Numbered from the stretch's first letter, positions 29,273-39,133 are shown. The stretch: 64,000 nt of DNA from Comamonas koreensis (GCF_021026195.1 NZ_JAJNCT010000034.1:62001-126000); one strand, 5' to 3'. Made by a program: numbers and translations. Notes: generated by a model from the letters alone, not told the origin.

Positions 29273-32200
29273 AGATACGCAGCCTGCGCCTCAAGAACCT
29301 GAACTCGCTCAAAGGCGAGTGGCGCATCGACTTCACTGCCGCGCCCTTTGCCGACAACAGCCTGTTTGCGATCACCGGCCCGACGGGTGCGGGCAAATCG
29401 ACCTTGCTCGATGCGATTTGCCTGGCGCTCTACCACCAGACGCCCCGGCTGGCGACCATCAGCGCCGGCAGCAATGACCTGATGACGCGCCACACGGCCG
29501 ACTGCCTGGCCGAGGTGGAGTTCGAGGTCAAGGGCACTGTCTACCGCGCCTTCTGGAGCCAGCGCCGCGCCCGCGACAAGGCCAGCGGCGCGCTGCAAGG
29601 GCCCAAGGTGGAACTGGCGCGCGTGGCCGATGGCGAAATTCTGAGCACCCACAGCAGCGACAAGCTGCGCCAGATGGCCGAGATCACCGGGCTGGACTTT
29701 CAGCGCTTTACCAAATCGATGCTGCTGGCCCAGGGCGGGTTTGCGGCGTTTTTGCAAGCCAATGCCAATGAGCGCGCCGAGCTGCTCGAAGAGCTGACCG
29801 GCACCGACATCTACAGCCAGATATCGCAAACCGTGTTTGAGCGCGCCCGCGATGCCCGCCAGGCGCTGGAGCGCGACAAGGCCCAGGCAGGCGGCATGCA
29901 GCTGCTGCCCGAGGCCGAGCGCGATCAGTTGCGAGCCGAAGCCCAGCAACTGCAAGACAGCCTGGCCAGCTTGCAGACGCGCCATGCCGCGCTGCAAAGC
30001 CTGCAGCGCTGGCAACAGCAAACCACCCAAGCCGCGCAGGCGCAGCAGCTGGCTCAGGAGCGCCTGCAGCAGGCCCAGCAAGCGCTGCAGGCGGCCGCCC
30101 CCGATCTGCAGCGCCTGCAGGCCCATGCCCCGGCACAAGCGATTGCCCCGCTGCATGCGGCCTGGCAGCAGGCACAAGCAGCCAGCGCAGCGGGCCAGGC
30201 CCAGCAGGCCCAGTTGCAGAGCCGCCTGGTCGACGCACAGCACCAACAGTGGCAGCTGCAGCAGCATGCCAGCACCTTGGCGCAGCAGGCCCAGCAGCAG
30301 GCCGAGCAGGCGCTGCAGCAGCTGCAAACCCAGCAGACGGATCTGCAGCACTGGCTGCAGCAGCACCCCGCCCATGCCGCGCTCGGCGACCGGCTGAGTG
30401 GCTGGCGCGAGCAGCTGGCGCAGCGCCAGCTGCAGCAGCGGCAGTTGGGGCAAGATCGGGCCGCGTTGCAGTTGGCCCAGCAACAGGGCCAGTCGCTGCA
30501 GCAGCAGCTGGCGGCACAGGCCAACAAATTGCAGCAAGCCCAAGCCGCGCAGCAGCAGGCCGCTGCAGCAGCGCAGGAAGCACAGACCGCCCAACACCAG
30601 CGCCTGGCGCCGCATGGCGGCAGCCTGGGCCAGTTGCGCAGCCAGTGGCAAACGGCCCAGCAGCACCAGCAAGCCTGGCAGCAGCTGCTGCAGCATGCCC
30701 AGCAGCGCCCAACGCTGGCGCGGGATGCAGAGCAGTTGCGCGATGCGCTGCAGGCCGGTGCTACGCCCTTGCTGCAACAGCAACAGGCTTTGGCGGCCTT
30801 GCGCAGCCAGTACAAGGCCCAGAAAGAACAGGTGGGCGACAAGCAAAAACTGCTGGCCCAGGAACAACGCATCCAAAGCCTGGAAGCCCACCGCCAGGCC
30901 CTGCAGCCTGGAGAGGCCTGCCCACTCTGCGGGGCCCATGAGCACCCCGCCATCGCAACCTATGCGGCGCTCGATGTGACCGCCACCGAAGCCGCACTGC
31001 AGGCGGCCCAGGCCGAGCTGGAAGCGCTGCAGCAGCAGGGCGAGCAGCTGAGCGCCGTGCATGCAGCGGCCCAGAACCAGCAGACCAGCCTGCAAGCCCA
31101 GCGCACAGCGGCCGAACAGCGGCTGGACGCTTGGCAACAGCAATGGCTGGCGCTGAGCGCGCGCATGGCCCAGCCCATCGCCGAATCTGCCTGGCAACAG
31201 CCGCACACCCTGGCCGAGGCCCGGCAAGCCAGCGCCGCGCAAGCGGCCCAGTTGCAACAGGACCTGACCGCTGCCGAAGCCGCCGAGCAGGCGCTGCAAA
31301 GCGCCAAAGACAGCGCCCATGCAGCCGCCCAGAGCCTGCAAGAGGCGCAGCATGCGCAAGCGCGCCTGCAGCAGAGCCAGCAAGACAACCACAGCCAGCA
31401 GCAACGCCTGGCCCAGGCGCTACAGGAGGTGCAAGCGCTGGCCGACACGGCCGAGACCGCCTTGCAAGCCAGCCTGGCCCCGCTGGGCCTGGCGGTGCCG
31501 CCCGCCAACGGCGACGATGCCTGGTTGCAGGCCCGCCAGCAGGAATGGCAGCAATGGCAACAGCACAGCACGCAGCTGCAAAGCATTACCCATCAGTTGG
31601 GGTTGCAGCAGCTCCAGGCCAGCCAGTGCGCGCAAGAGGTCCAGCAATGGCAGCAGCGTCTGGCGCATGCCACCGCGCCCGCGCTGGCTGGCACCACGCC
31701 CCTGGCACTGCCCGCCACGCTGGCAGATTGCACAGCGCTGCTGGAACAGACCCGCCAAACACTGGCCAGCCTGGAAGGCCAGGCCCAGCAAGCGGGCCAG
31801 CAACTGGCCGAGCGGCAGTTGGCCGAGACGCAGGCCCAGGCCGCCTGGAACCAGGGCTTGCAGGCCAGCCCCTTTGCCGATGCACAGGCTTTTGCACAAG
31901 CACTGCTGCCCGCAGGCGAGCTGGAGCGGCTTAGCCAGCAGCGCGATGCCTTGCAGCTGGCGCTGCAGCGCGCTGGTACGGTGGCCGAGGAGGCAGCGCA
32001 ACAGCACCAGCAGTTGCAGGCCCAGGCCTTGACCGAGGAGGCACCCGAGGCGCTGGATGAACAGATACAGGCACTGGAGAATGAGCGCAACCAGACGGCA
32101 GAACGCATGGGCGCCCAGCGCGCGCGCCTGGCCGATGACGACCAGCGCCGCAGCGGCCAGCAGGCCTTGCTGGCGCAGATTGCAGCGCAGGAGCGCGACA

Positions 32201-32709
32201 GCGAGCTGTGGCAGCGGCTCGATGGCCTGATCGGCTCGGCCAAGGGCGACAAGTTCCGCAAGTTTGCCCAGGGCCTCACCCTGGACCATTTGCTGGCCTT
32301 GGCCAACGGCCATCTGGCGCGGCTGCATGGCCGCTACCTACTGCAGCGCAAGAGCAGCGGCGAGCTGGAGCTCGATATCGTTGACAGCTGGCAAGGCGAT
32401 GTGGCGCGGGACACGCGTACCTTGTCGGGGGGCGAGGCCTTTTTGGTCAGCCTGGCACTGGCGCTGGCCTTGTCCGACCTGGTCAGCAGCAAGACCTCGA
32501 TCGATTCGCTGTTCCTGGACGAAGGCTTTGGCACCCTGGACGGCGACACCCTGGAGATCGCGCTGACCGCGCTGGACACGCTGAACGCCAGCGGCAAGAT
32601 GATCGGCATCATCAGCCATGTGGAAGCGCTCAAGGAGCGTATCCCGGCGCAGATCCGGGTGGAGAAAGGGGCGGGGATCGGATACTCCCGCTTAGAGCTG
32701 CAAAGCTGA
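29269..32709 (+). CDS. sbcC: Exonuclease subunit SbcC (SMC-like ATPase)
   Basis: 1146 residues. Walker A is GPTGAGKST (about 37-45), the zinc hook is CPLCG (about 550-554), and near the end come LSGGEAFLVSLALALAL (about 1053) and the Walker B region LFLDEGFGTLD (about 1083). Between them lie two long coiled coils extremely rich in Gln and Ala (CAG/GCC codons), making the DNA low-complexity. It pairs with SbcD in processing hairpins and broken ends. The start overlaps sbcD by four bases. Confidence 0.96.
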   Translation: MKIRSLRLKNLNSLKGEWRIDFTAAPFADNSLFAITGPTGAGKSTLLDAICLALYHQTPRLATISAGSNDLMTRHTADCLAEVEFEVKGTVYRAFWSQRRARDKASGALQGPKVELARVADGEILSTHSSDKLRQMAEITGLDFQRFTKSMLLAQGGFAAFLQANANERAELLEELTGTDIYSQISQTVFERARDARQALERDKAQAGGMQLLPEAERDQLRAEAQQLQDSLASLQTRHAALQSLQRWQQQTTQAAQAQQLAQERLQQAQQALQAAAPDLQRLQAHAPAQAIAPLHAAWQQAQAASAAGQAQQAQLQSRLVDAQHQQWQLQQHASTLAQQAQQQAEQALQQLQTQQTDLQHWLQQHPAHAALGDRLSGWREQLAQRQLQQRQLGQDRAALQLAQQQGQSLQQQLAAQANKLQQAQAAQQQAAAAAQEAQTAQHQRLAPHGGSLGQLRSQWQTAQQHQQAWQQLLQHAQQRPTLARDAEQLRDALQAGATPLLQQQQALAALRSQYKAQKEQVGDKQKLLAQEQRIQSLEAHRQALQPGEACPLCGAHEHPAIATYAALDVTATEAALQAAQAELEALQQQGEQLSAVHAAAQNQQTSLQAQRTAAEQRLDAWQQQWLALSARMAQPIAESAWQQPHTLAEARQASAAQAAQLQQDLTAAEAAEQALQSAKDSAHAAAQSLQEAQHAQARLQQSQQDNHSQQQRLAQALQEVQALADTAETALQASLAPLGLAVPPANGDDAWLQARQQEWQQWQQHSTQLQSITHQLGLQQLQASQCAQEVQQWQQRLAHATAPALAGTTPLALPATLADCTALLEQTRQTLASLEGQAQQAGQQLAERQLAETQAQAAWNQGLQASPFADAQAFAQALLPAGELERLSQQRDALQLALQRAGTVAEEAAQQHQQLQAQALTEEAPEALDEQIQALENERNQTAERMGAQRARLADDDQRRSGQQALLAQIAAQERDSELWQRLDGLIGSAKGDKFRKFAQGLTLDHLLALANGHLARLHGRYLLQRKSSGELELDIVDSWQGDVARDTRTLSGGEAFLVSLALALALSDLVSSKTSIDSLFLDEGFGTLDGDTLEIALTALDTLNASGKMIGIISHVEALKERIPAQIRVEKGAGIGYSRLELQS

Positions 32710-32839
32710 CGCCGCCAACACGGCTTATAAGACGTGCCAACGCGTTTACCTTATTGCGCCATGTGGATGCGCCCCGGCCGGCCGCCCTGCTGCGGCCATA
32801 TCAGCTACCATCCATGCCCTTGCTTGATAGGTACAAGCC

Positions 32840-34618
32840 ATGATCCGGATTGCAGAACTCAAACTCCCCCTCTCGGCGGTGCCCTACCACCCCGACAACC
32901 ACACCGAATACGCGCCCCAGGAGGCGCTCAGCCAGCTGGCAGCCCAGCGCCTGGGCCTGCAGCCGGCGGCCATTGCCCAGCTGCAGGTGCACAAGCGCAG
33001 CTTTGATGCGCGCAAGTCCGAGCTGCTGGCGGTCTACATCGTCGATGTGACCTTGGCAGATCCTGCGCAGGAAGCGGCCTTGCTGCAGCATTTTGCGGCA
33101 GACTCGCATGTGAACCCGACGCCCGACATGGCCTGGCACCCGGTGGGCCAGGCGCCGGCGGACATGCAGGATCGCCCGGTGGTGGTGGGCTTTGGGCCCT
33201 GCGGCATTTTTGCAGCGCTGGTGCTGGCGCAGATGGGCTTCAAGCCCATCGTGCTGGAGCGCGGCAAGACGGTGCGCCAGCGCACCAAGGACACCTGGGG
33301 GCTGTGGCGCAAGCGCCGGTTGACGCCGGAATCGAATGTGCAGTTTGGTGAAGGCGGCGCAGGCACCTTCTCGGACGGCAAGCTCTACAGCCAGATCAAG
33401 GACCCGCGCCACCTGGGCCGCAAGGTGATGCAGGAGTTCGTCACCTACGGCGCGCCGCCGGAGATCCTGTTCACCGCCCACCCGCACATCGGCACCTTCA
33501 AGCTGGTCAAGGTGGTCGAGGGCATCCGCGAGGAGATCGTGCGCCTGGGCGGTGAGATCCGCTTTGAGCAAAAGGTTACCGATGTACTGGTCGAAGGCGA
33601 TGCGCGCCAGCTGGTGGGCCTGCAGGTGCTGGACCAGGCCAGTGGCGAAAGCTACACGCTGCCCACCCGGCATGCAGTGATGGCACTGGGCCACAGCTCG
33701 CGCGACACCTTTGCGATGTTCTACGAGCGCGGCGTGGCCATGGAGGCCAAGCCCTTCTCGGTGGGCTTTCGCATCGAACACCCGCAAAGCGTCATTGACC
33801 GCGCACGCTGGGGCAAGGATGCCGGCCACCCGCTGCTGGGCGCGGCCGACTACAAGCTGGTGCACCATGCGAAGAATGGCCGCGCCGTCTACAGCTTTTG
33901 CATGTGCCCGGGCGGCACCGTGGTGGCCGCCACCAGCGAGCCCGAGCGCGTGGTGACCAATGGCATGAGCCAGTACTCCCGCGCCGAGCGCAATGCCAAT
34001 GCCGGCATGGTCTGCGCGATCAACCCCGAAGACTATCCGCAGGATGCCGAGAGCTTTGCCTGGGCCTTTGGTGGCAAGACCTATGGCGTGGAGGCGCAGG
34101 CGCCCGGCGCCTTCCATCCGCTGTCGGGCATTGTGCTGCAGCGCCAGCTGGAGTCCAAAGCCTATCTGCTGGGCGGCCAGAACTACAGCGCGCCCGGCCA
34201 GCTGGTGGGCGATTTTGTCGTCGGCACGCCATCGACCGCCTTTGGCAACGTGGAGCCCTCGTACAAGCCGGGCATTGCGCTGGGCGACCTGCACCAGGCC
34301 CTGCCCTCCTATGCGATCGAGGCCATGCGCGAGGCCCTGCCTGCCTTTGGCAAGAAGATCCGCGGCTATGACATGCGCGATGCCATCCTGACCGGCGTGG
34401 AGACCCGCACCTCGTCGCCCGTCAAGATTGGCCGGGGCGCTGATTTCCAGAGCGACAACACGCGCGGCCTGTACCCTGCTGGTGAAGGCGCCAGCTATGC
34501 GGGCGGCATTCTGTCGGCGGGTGTCGATGGCATCAAGGTGGGTGAGGCGGTCGCCTGCGCCATTCTGGGGCTGGCGGTGCCTTCGTCGGGCTCGCGCGGC
34601 TCGGGCGGTGCTTTGTAA
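32840..34618 (+). CDS. FAD-dependent dehydrogenase of the COG2509 type
   Basis: 592 residues. An N-terminal 100-residue domain with an HKRSFDARK stretch precedes the FAD-binding motif VVGFGPCGIFAAL (about 115) and ERGKTVRQR (about 137). Then FGEGGAGTFSDGKL, KCxx-less AMGHSSRD-like MALGHSSRDTF (about 286) and a C-terminal PAGEGASYAGGI (about 552) complete the pattern of this uncharacterised flavoprotein family. It is cytoplasmic. Substrate and partner are unknown; the gene stands alone 131 bases after sbcC. The ATG has AGGT upstream. Confidence 0.87.
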   Translation: MIRIAELKLPLSAVPYHPDNHTEYAPQEALSQLAAQRLGLQPAAIAQLQVHKRSFDARKSELLAVYIVDVTLADPAQEAALLQHFAADSHVNPTPDMAWHPVGQAPADMQDRPVVVGFGPCGIFAALVLAQMGFKPIVLERGKTVRQRTKDTWGLWRKRRLTPESNVQFGEGGAGTFSDGKLYSQIKDPRHLGRKVMQEFVTYGAPPEILFTAHPHIGTFKLVKVVEGIREEIVRLGGEIRFEQKVTDVLVEGDARQLVGLQVLDQASGESYTLPTRHAVMALGHSSRDTFAMFYERGVAMEAKPFSVGFRIEHPQSVIDRARWGKDAGHPLLGAADYKLVHHAKNGRAVYSFCMCPGGTVVAATSEPERVVTNGMSQYSRAERNANAGMVCAINPEDYPQDAESFAWAFGGKTYGVEAQAPGAFHPLSGIVLQRQLESKAYLLGGQNYSAPGQLVGDFVVGTPSTAFGNVEPSYKPGIALGDLHQALPSYAIEAMREALPAFGKKIRGYDMRDAILTGVETRTSSPVKIGRGADFQSDNTRGLYPAGEGASYAGGILSAGVDGIKVGEAVACAILGLAVPSSGSRGSGGAL

Positions 34619-34746
34619 GGTGCGTGGCGGCGGTTCCGCCTGCAGCCCCTGAAAGCCGGCTGGAGGAGACCGGAGCGCGGGCCCATGCCCGCGCAGCAAG
34701 CAGCAGCCAGTCCCCCCAGCGCTGCAACAATTTACGGCATGTACCG

Positions 34747-34763
34747 CTTAACAGCCGCTTAAG
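34747..34763 (+). promoter_or_regulatory. Candidate PmrA-like direct-repeat box upstream of the PagP-like gene
   Basis: CTTAAC, five bases, CTTAAG. This matches the half-site and spacing of PmrA boxes known from enteric bacteria and stands 106 bases before a lipid-A enzyme gene. A TAAGAA/TTCTTA inverted repeat (34760-34776) overlaps its end. Confidence 0.45.
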
Positions 34764-34868
34764 AAACGGCTTCTTACAACTTTGAGGCCCAGACGCCACA
34801 AACGAATCCCGACCTTCAGCGCGTCCACCTAGAATTTTGGATTGTCCTGCTGTTGCTGAAGGTTGCCC

Positions 34869-35453
34869 ATGTCTGCGATTCCCTCTACCTTCTGGTCCCG
34901 CCGGAACGCTTCTGGCCTGGGTGCGGCCAGCTGGTGTTCTGCCCTGCTCTGCGCACTGTCCAGCTCTGCCTGGTCAGCCAGCGTCGATGACCCGGATGGC
35001 AGCGACAGCTCCGCGCTGTCGGGCTGGACCTTGGGTTACGCCCCCTACACCTACCACTACTCCAACGCCAAGAAGGAGCGTGACTTCGAGCCCGATGACG
35101 AGCGGCACAAATATGTATGGTTGCTCAACGCCGAGAAAAAGCTCGATGACCACCAGGTGGCCGGCTTTGCCTATTTCAGCAATTCCTTTGGCCAGCCCAG
35201 CCAGTACGCGTATTACGGCTGGCAGTTCCAGCCGCTGTCCAGCACGCCACAGCTGTTTCTCAAGCTCACCGGCGGCGTGATCCATGGCTACAAATACCCG
35301 TACCACCGCAAGATTCCGCTCAACAACCGCAACGGCTGGGGCATTACCGCCATCCCTGCCATCGGCTGGAACTACAACCAGCACTGGGGCGGCCAGCTCA
35401 ATGTGCTGGGCAAGTCCGCGCTGATGTTTCAGCTGAACTACACGATGCGCTGA
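34869..35453 (+). CDS. pagP: PagP-like outer-membrane lipid A palmitoyltransferase
   Basis: 194 residues from ATG 34869 (a TTG two codons earlier is in frame). A signal peptide ends near SAWSAS (about 37). The mature part is a small beta barrel: YTYHYSNAKKE with a candidate catalytic His, WLLNAEKKLDDH, YFSNSFGQPSQYAYYGW, LTGGVIHGYKYPY, IPLNNRNGWG, and a C-terminal MFQLNYTMR. Aligned by eye with E. coli PagP, the catalytic Asp-Ser pair reads Asn-Ser here. PagP moves a palmitate from phospholipid to lipid A in the outer membrane. A PmrA-like box lies upstream. Other PagP-like barrel enzymes cannot be excluded. Confidence 0.72.
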   Translation: MSAIPSTFWSRRNASGLGAASWCSALLCALSSSAWSASVDDPDGSDSSALSGWTLGYAPYTYHYSNAKKERDFEPDDERHKYVWLLNAEKKLDDHQVAGFAYFSNSFGQPSQYAYYGWQFQPLSSTPQLFLKLTGGVIHGYKYPYHRKIPLNNRNGWGITAIPAIGWNYNQHWGGQLNVLGKSALMFQLNYTMR

Positions 35454-35503
35454 CCCGCGCTGCAGACCGTGCCCTGGTCAGGGGCCTGGCCCGCCGTGCC
35501 ACT

Positions 35504-36034
35504 TCAGCGGCGCTCCCAATGCCCGCCACGGGCCTGCCAGCCATGGGGGCCGCGCACCCATTCACGGGGCACCCAACGGTCACCATGGTGCGGAGGTGCC
35601 GCCCAGCGGCCTTCCCGCCAGACATAACGGCCTCCACTCCAATCCCAGAAGCCGCCAATCCAGACCTGGGTCGCCATCGGTGCCACCGCTACGGGTGCTG
35701 GCTCGTAGCGCAGAGGCGGCGGCGCTTCCGCCGATACGACCACCGCCGCAGGATTGCCATAGGCATAGGGCTCGGCGGGTGCGACAACGCAGCCGGTCAC
35801 CAGGAAGGTGACCGCCAGGGCCCCGGCCCCCAAAGCGGCCGAACGCCCAGGGATGCTCTGCAAAACCCTCGCCAAGCGGGATGGACGCGGATCGGGATGA
35901 GACGCAAGGCGTCTTTTGCAGTCAATAGCCGCAGCTATTGACAGGGAAGACAACGCAGCGGATCGCCCGGGATCGCGTTCGGACGCCGGCAGGGAGTTTT
36001 GCAGAGGGTCCCTTGAGGTGGAAGTGTGCGACAT
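35504..36034 (-). CDS. YXWGXW-repeat lipoprotein
   Basis: 176 residues from ATG 36034 (GGAG upstream), or 119 residues from TTG 35863. The lipobox VTGC (about residues 79-82) lies after a hydrophobic stretch GALAVTFLV, an unusually deep place for a signal unless the later start is used. The C-terminal 70 residues are Trp/Gly/Arg-rich with repeats such as GGFWDWSGGRYVWREGRW and WVPREWVRGPHGW, as in YXWGXW-type envelope proteins. The word PGRSAAL occurs twice in the N-terminal part. Periplasmic, function unknown. Confidence 0.72.
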   Translation of the reverse strand: MSHTSTSRDPLQNSLPASERDPGRSAALSSLSIAAAIDCKRRLASHPDPRPSRLARVLQSIPGRSAALGAGALAVTFLVTGCVVAPAEPYAYGNPAAVVVSAEAPPPLRYEPAPVAVAPMATQVWIGGFWDWSGGRYVWREGRWAAPPHHGDRWVPREWVRGPHGWQARGGHWERR

Positions 36035-36168
36035 GGTGCATCTCCAGTCATTGCAAGAACTCCATTGAAGGCGCGCCCTCTTAACGCCCGGTGAGCGGCG
36101 CGTAAATCGGCGGTAAAAGCCGGGGTGGCCCTGCCGACACCACACCGATCCACTGGCCTGGCGCCCAC

Positions 36169-36197
36169 AAAAAAGCACTGCCGAGGCAGTGCTTTTT
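36169..36197. terminator. Bidirectional intrinsic terminator
   Basis: A run, GCACTGC (36175-36181), loop CGAG, GCAGTGC (36186-36192), T run. It mainly ends the minus-strand htpX gene. Confidence 0.85.
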
Positions 36198-36217
36198 GAG
36201 TGGCGACAAGCAGAAGC

Positions 36218-37096
36218 TTATTGCACCTGGTTGTTTTGCAGTGCAGCCACACGCTCTTCAATCGGCGGGTGCGAGCTGAACAGCTTGCCCAGGCCGCCGG
36301 TGATGCCCATGGCCTGCATGCTTTGCGGCAGGGTGCCAGGCTGCATGCCACCCAAGCGGTGCAAGGCATTGATCATCGGCTGCTTGCGGCCCATCAGGCG
36401 GGCGGCACCGGCATCGGCACGGAATTCGCGCTGGCGCGAGAACCAGGCCACGATGATGGCAGCCAGGAAGCCGAAGACGATATCGAGCACGATAGTGGTG
36501 ATCATGTAGCCAATGCCGGGGCCCGAGCTTTGCTCGTCATTGCGGCGCAGGAACGAATCGACCGCATAGCCGATGACGCGCGAGAGAAACACCACAAAGG
36601 TGTTCATCACGCCCTGGATCAGCGCCATCGTGACCATATCGCCATTGGCCACGTGGGCCACCTCGTGGCCGATGACGGCCTCGACCTCTTCACGGGTCAT
36701 GCCTTGCAGCAGCCCGGTGGAGACCGCCACCAGCGCTGAGTTCTTGAACGCGCCGGTTGCAAATGCATTGGCCTCACCCTGGTAGATGCCCACCTCAGGC
36801 ATCTTGATGCCGGCCTGGTCCGAGAAGCGGCGCACGGTCTCGACAATCCAGGCCTCGTCAGCGCTTTGGGGCTGGTTGATGATCTTGACACCCATGCTCA
36901 TCTTGGCAATGGGCTTGCTCATCAGCAAGGAGATGATGGCGCCGCCAAAACCCATGATGAAGGCGAAGCCGAGCAGGGCCCCGAGGTTCAGGCCATTGGC
37001 AGTCAGGTAGCGGTTGACACCGAGCAGGCTGGCGACAATGCCGAGCACCACAACGACGGCGATGTTGGTCGCCAGAAAAAGGAACATTCGTTTCAT
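36218..37096 (-). CDS. htpX: Membrane zinc metalloprotease HtpX
   Basis: 292 residues, usual length. Two N-terminal helices are followed by the zinc motif HEVAH in [13 protein letters not shown] (about 144-148) and two more helices, with a late [13 protein letters not shown]. HtpX degrades misfolded inner-membrane proteins with its active site facing the cytoplasm. It is transcribed alone, with GGAG in the leader (37110 region) and a terminator after it. Envelope-stress control is usual in the family but no site is seen here. Confidence 0.95.
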   Translation of the reverse strand: MKRMFLFLATNIAVVVVLGIVASLLGVNRYLTANGLNLGALLGFAFIMGFGGAIISLLMSKPIAKMSMGVKIINQPQSADEAWIVETVRRFSDQAGIKMPEVGIYQGEANAFATGAFKNSALVAVSTGLLQGMTREEVEAVIGHEVAHVANGDMVTMALIQGVMNTFVVFLSRVIGYAVDSFLRRNDEQSSGPGIGYMITTIVLDIVFGFLAAIIVAWFSRQREFRADAGAARLMGRKQPMINALHRLGGMQPGTLPQSMQAMGITGGLGKLFSSHPPIEERVAALQNNQVQ

Positions 37097-37196
37097 GGGG
37101 TTGATTCTCCAAGGAGGGGAACACAGTGCTCGATAGCTGGGGGCATTGTCTTGCTAATTCAAGACCTTACCTCCAGTTTATGGCGACGGCGGGTGC

Positions 37197-37985
37197 TTAT
37201 GATATTTGTGGCCGTCGGGCCGAGCGAAATACGTCTGGGTCATCGTAGAAGGAAACCTGCTGGTTCTCCTGCCACCATCCCGGAACGCCCAGCACCGGCA
37301 ACGGAGTAAAGGGCTTGCCAGCCAGGTGCGCAGCGTCCAGAGAGTCGGCGATGACCTCGTCGATATTGTCCACGATCGGCCAGGGCTGCGGGGGGCAAAA
37401 AACATGCGCGGTGATTGGTTTTCTGGGGGTGATGAGCTTTTCCAGCAGCGCATGGCCGATGACGATGAGCTGCGCCTGCTGCCACAGCGGCCGCAGCTCG
37501 ACAAAGAGCCGCTGCCATTGGCGCTGCAGCAGCGCCTGCCACAGTGGCTGGGGTGCCAGCAGCACGGCACCGTTTTCATCGAACAGGGTCAGCGCATCGC
37601 GCAAGGGGCCCCGGCTGGCCCCGACGACGCCAGCTTGCGCAATGGCCTGGGCCTGCAAGGCGTTGAGCCGCGCCTTGGTGCGCGCAAAGCGCTGCCAGAC
37701 CAAGCCGTTGAGCCCGTCGTGCATATGTTCGCGGGTGGGCACGCAGCCGCTGCGGGCGATAAAGCTTTCATAGGCCTCGCCCTCTGGCAGGGCCGACTGC
37801 GGCACAAAGCGGCGGCCGCAGTCGCCCAGGCGGTTGAGCAGATCAGGCATGGCCAGACCTTGCCGATCCAGCGCGCGGACCTGCAAACCCAGCGCCCGGT
37901 AGGGCTGCAGCCAGGGCGCCTGCCAGTCCAGCGCCGACCAGCCAGGCTCGGGCGGAAGGTCTGCAGTGGCCCTGCGGTTATTCAC
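37197..37985 (-). CDS. DUF3025 family protein
   Basis: 262 residues starting at GTG 37985, 20 bases after the pyrC stop, so co-transcribed. The pattern of YESFIARSGCVPTREHMHDGLN in two parts (about 72-93), RTKARLNALQA (about 102) and DALTLFDENGAVLL (about 130) is typical of DUF3025, a soluble family of unknown activity common next to pyrC in betaproteobacteria. No signal or membrane helix is seen. A highly basic or metal site cannot be named. Confidence 0.83.
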   Translation of the reverse strand: MNNRRATADLPPEPGWSALDWQAPWLQPYRALGLQVRALDRQGLAMPDLLNRLGDCGRRFVPQSALPEGEAYESFIARSGCVPTREHMHDGLNGLVWQRFARTKARLNALQAQAIAQAGVVGASRGPLRDALTLFDENGAVLLAPQPLWQALLQRQWQRLFVELRPLWQQAQLIVIGHALLEKLITPRKPITAHVFCPPQPWPIVDNIDEVIADSLDAAHLAGKPFTPLPVLGVPGWWQENQQVSFYDDPDVFRSARRPQIS

Positions 37986-38005
37986 GCATCAAATGACAAA
38001 AATGC

Positions 38006-39049
38006 TCAGTCAGCCAGCTTCCAGGGCAGCGCTTCGCCCGAGCGCAGCGGCTTCAAGTCTGCCTGGCCAAAGGGATAGGACTCGGGCGGGGTCCAGGATT
38101 CACGCACCAGCGTGATGCGGTCAGTGTTGCGCGGCAGGTTGTAGAAGTCCGCACCATGTAGGCTGGCAAAGCCTTCGAGCTTGTCCAGCGCGCCAACCTT
38201 GTCGAAGGCCTCGGCATACATCTCGATGGCGGCATGGGCGCTGTAGCAACCGGCGCAGCCGGTAGCGTGCTCCTTGAGCTGGGCGGCATGCGGGGCGCTG
38301 TCGGTGCCCAGGAAGAACTTGGGGTTGCCGCTGGTGGCGGCCTGCACCAGCGCCAGGCGGTGCTCCTCGCGCTTGAGCACGGGCAGGCAGTAGTAATGCG
38401 GGCGGATACCACCGGTAAAGATGGCGTTGCGATTGAACAGCAGATGCTGGGGCGTGATGGTGGCGCCAACAAAGCGGTCGCTCTCGGTCACATACTGGGC
38501 CGCTTCGCGCGTGGTGATGTGCTCGAACACGATCTTCAGCTCGGGGAAGTCGCGGCGCAGCGGCACCATATGCTGGTCGATGAAGGCCGCCTCGCGGTCG
38601 AACAGGTCCACCTCGCTGCCGGTCACCTCACCGTGCACCAGCAGCAGCAGGCCTTCGCGCTGCATCGCCTCCAGCGTGGGGTAGATCTTGCGGATATCGG
38701 TCACCCCATGGTCGCTGTTGGTGGTAGCACCGGCGGGGTAGAGCTTGCACGCCACGACACCGGCGGCCTTGGCACGCACGATCTCCTCCGGGGCAAGCCT
38801 GTCCGTCAGGTACAGGGTCATCAGCGGCTCAAACGTCAAACCCTGGGGGATGGCCGCCACGATGCGCGCCTTGTAGGCCAGCGCCAGCTCGGCGGTCGTA
38901 ACCGGGGGTTTGAGGTTGGGCATGACGATGGCACGGGCAAATTGCCGCGCGGCATGGGCCACCGTGGTGGCCAGGGCTGCGTCATCGCGCAGATGGATGT
39001 GCCAGTCGTCGGGTCGGATGATGCTGATGGAGGAGGGTGCGGTGCTCAT
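38006..39049 (-). CDS. pyrC: Dihydroorotase
   Basis: 347 residues. The zinc site HIHLRDD (about 17-23) and the carboxylated lysine in [15 protein letters not shown] (about 101-115) match the class II dihydroorotases. It closes carbamoyl aspartate to dihydroorotate in pyrimidine synthesis, in the cytoplasm. It leads a two-gene unit with DUF3025 and is divergent from an amino-acid binding protein gene over about 150 bases. Confidence 0.96.
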   Translation of the reverse strand: MSTAPSSISIIRPDDWHIHLRDDAALATTVAHAARQFARAIVMPNLKPPVTTAELALAYKARIVAAIPQGLTFEPLMTLYLTDRLAPEEIVRAKAAGVVACKLYPAGATTNSDHGVTDIRKIYPTLEAMQREGLLLLVHGEVTGSEVDLFDREAAFIDQHMVPLRRDFPELKIVFEHITTREAAQYVTESDRFVGATITPQHLLFNRNAIFTGGIRPHYYCLPVLKREEHRLALVQAATSGNPKFFLGTDSAPHAAQLKEHATGCAGCYSAHAAIEMYAEAFDKVGALDKLEGFASLHGADFYNLPRNTDRITLVRESWTPPESYPFGQADLKPLRSGEALPWKLAD

Positions 39050-39133
39050 CCCTCCATTGTCGCACTGGTCATGCGGGCGTCATCGCTGTGTCCGAGTATC
39101 GATAAAAGTAACCCAATGTTAAGGGTAGGTTCT

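Noticed and set aside
29221..31404. Minus-strand open frame of 727 codons antisense to sbcC
   Set aside because: Leu/Gln-rich by complement of CAG/CTG codons in the coiled coil; no domain seen.
30001..31500. CAG-rich repeats in sbcC as a CRISPR or satellite array
   Set aside because: No constant repeat-spacer period; explained by Gln/Ala codons of the coiled coil.
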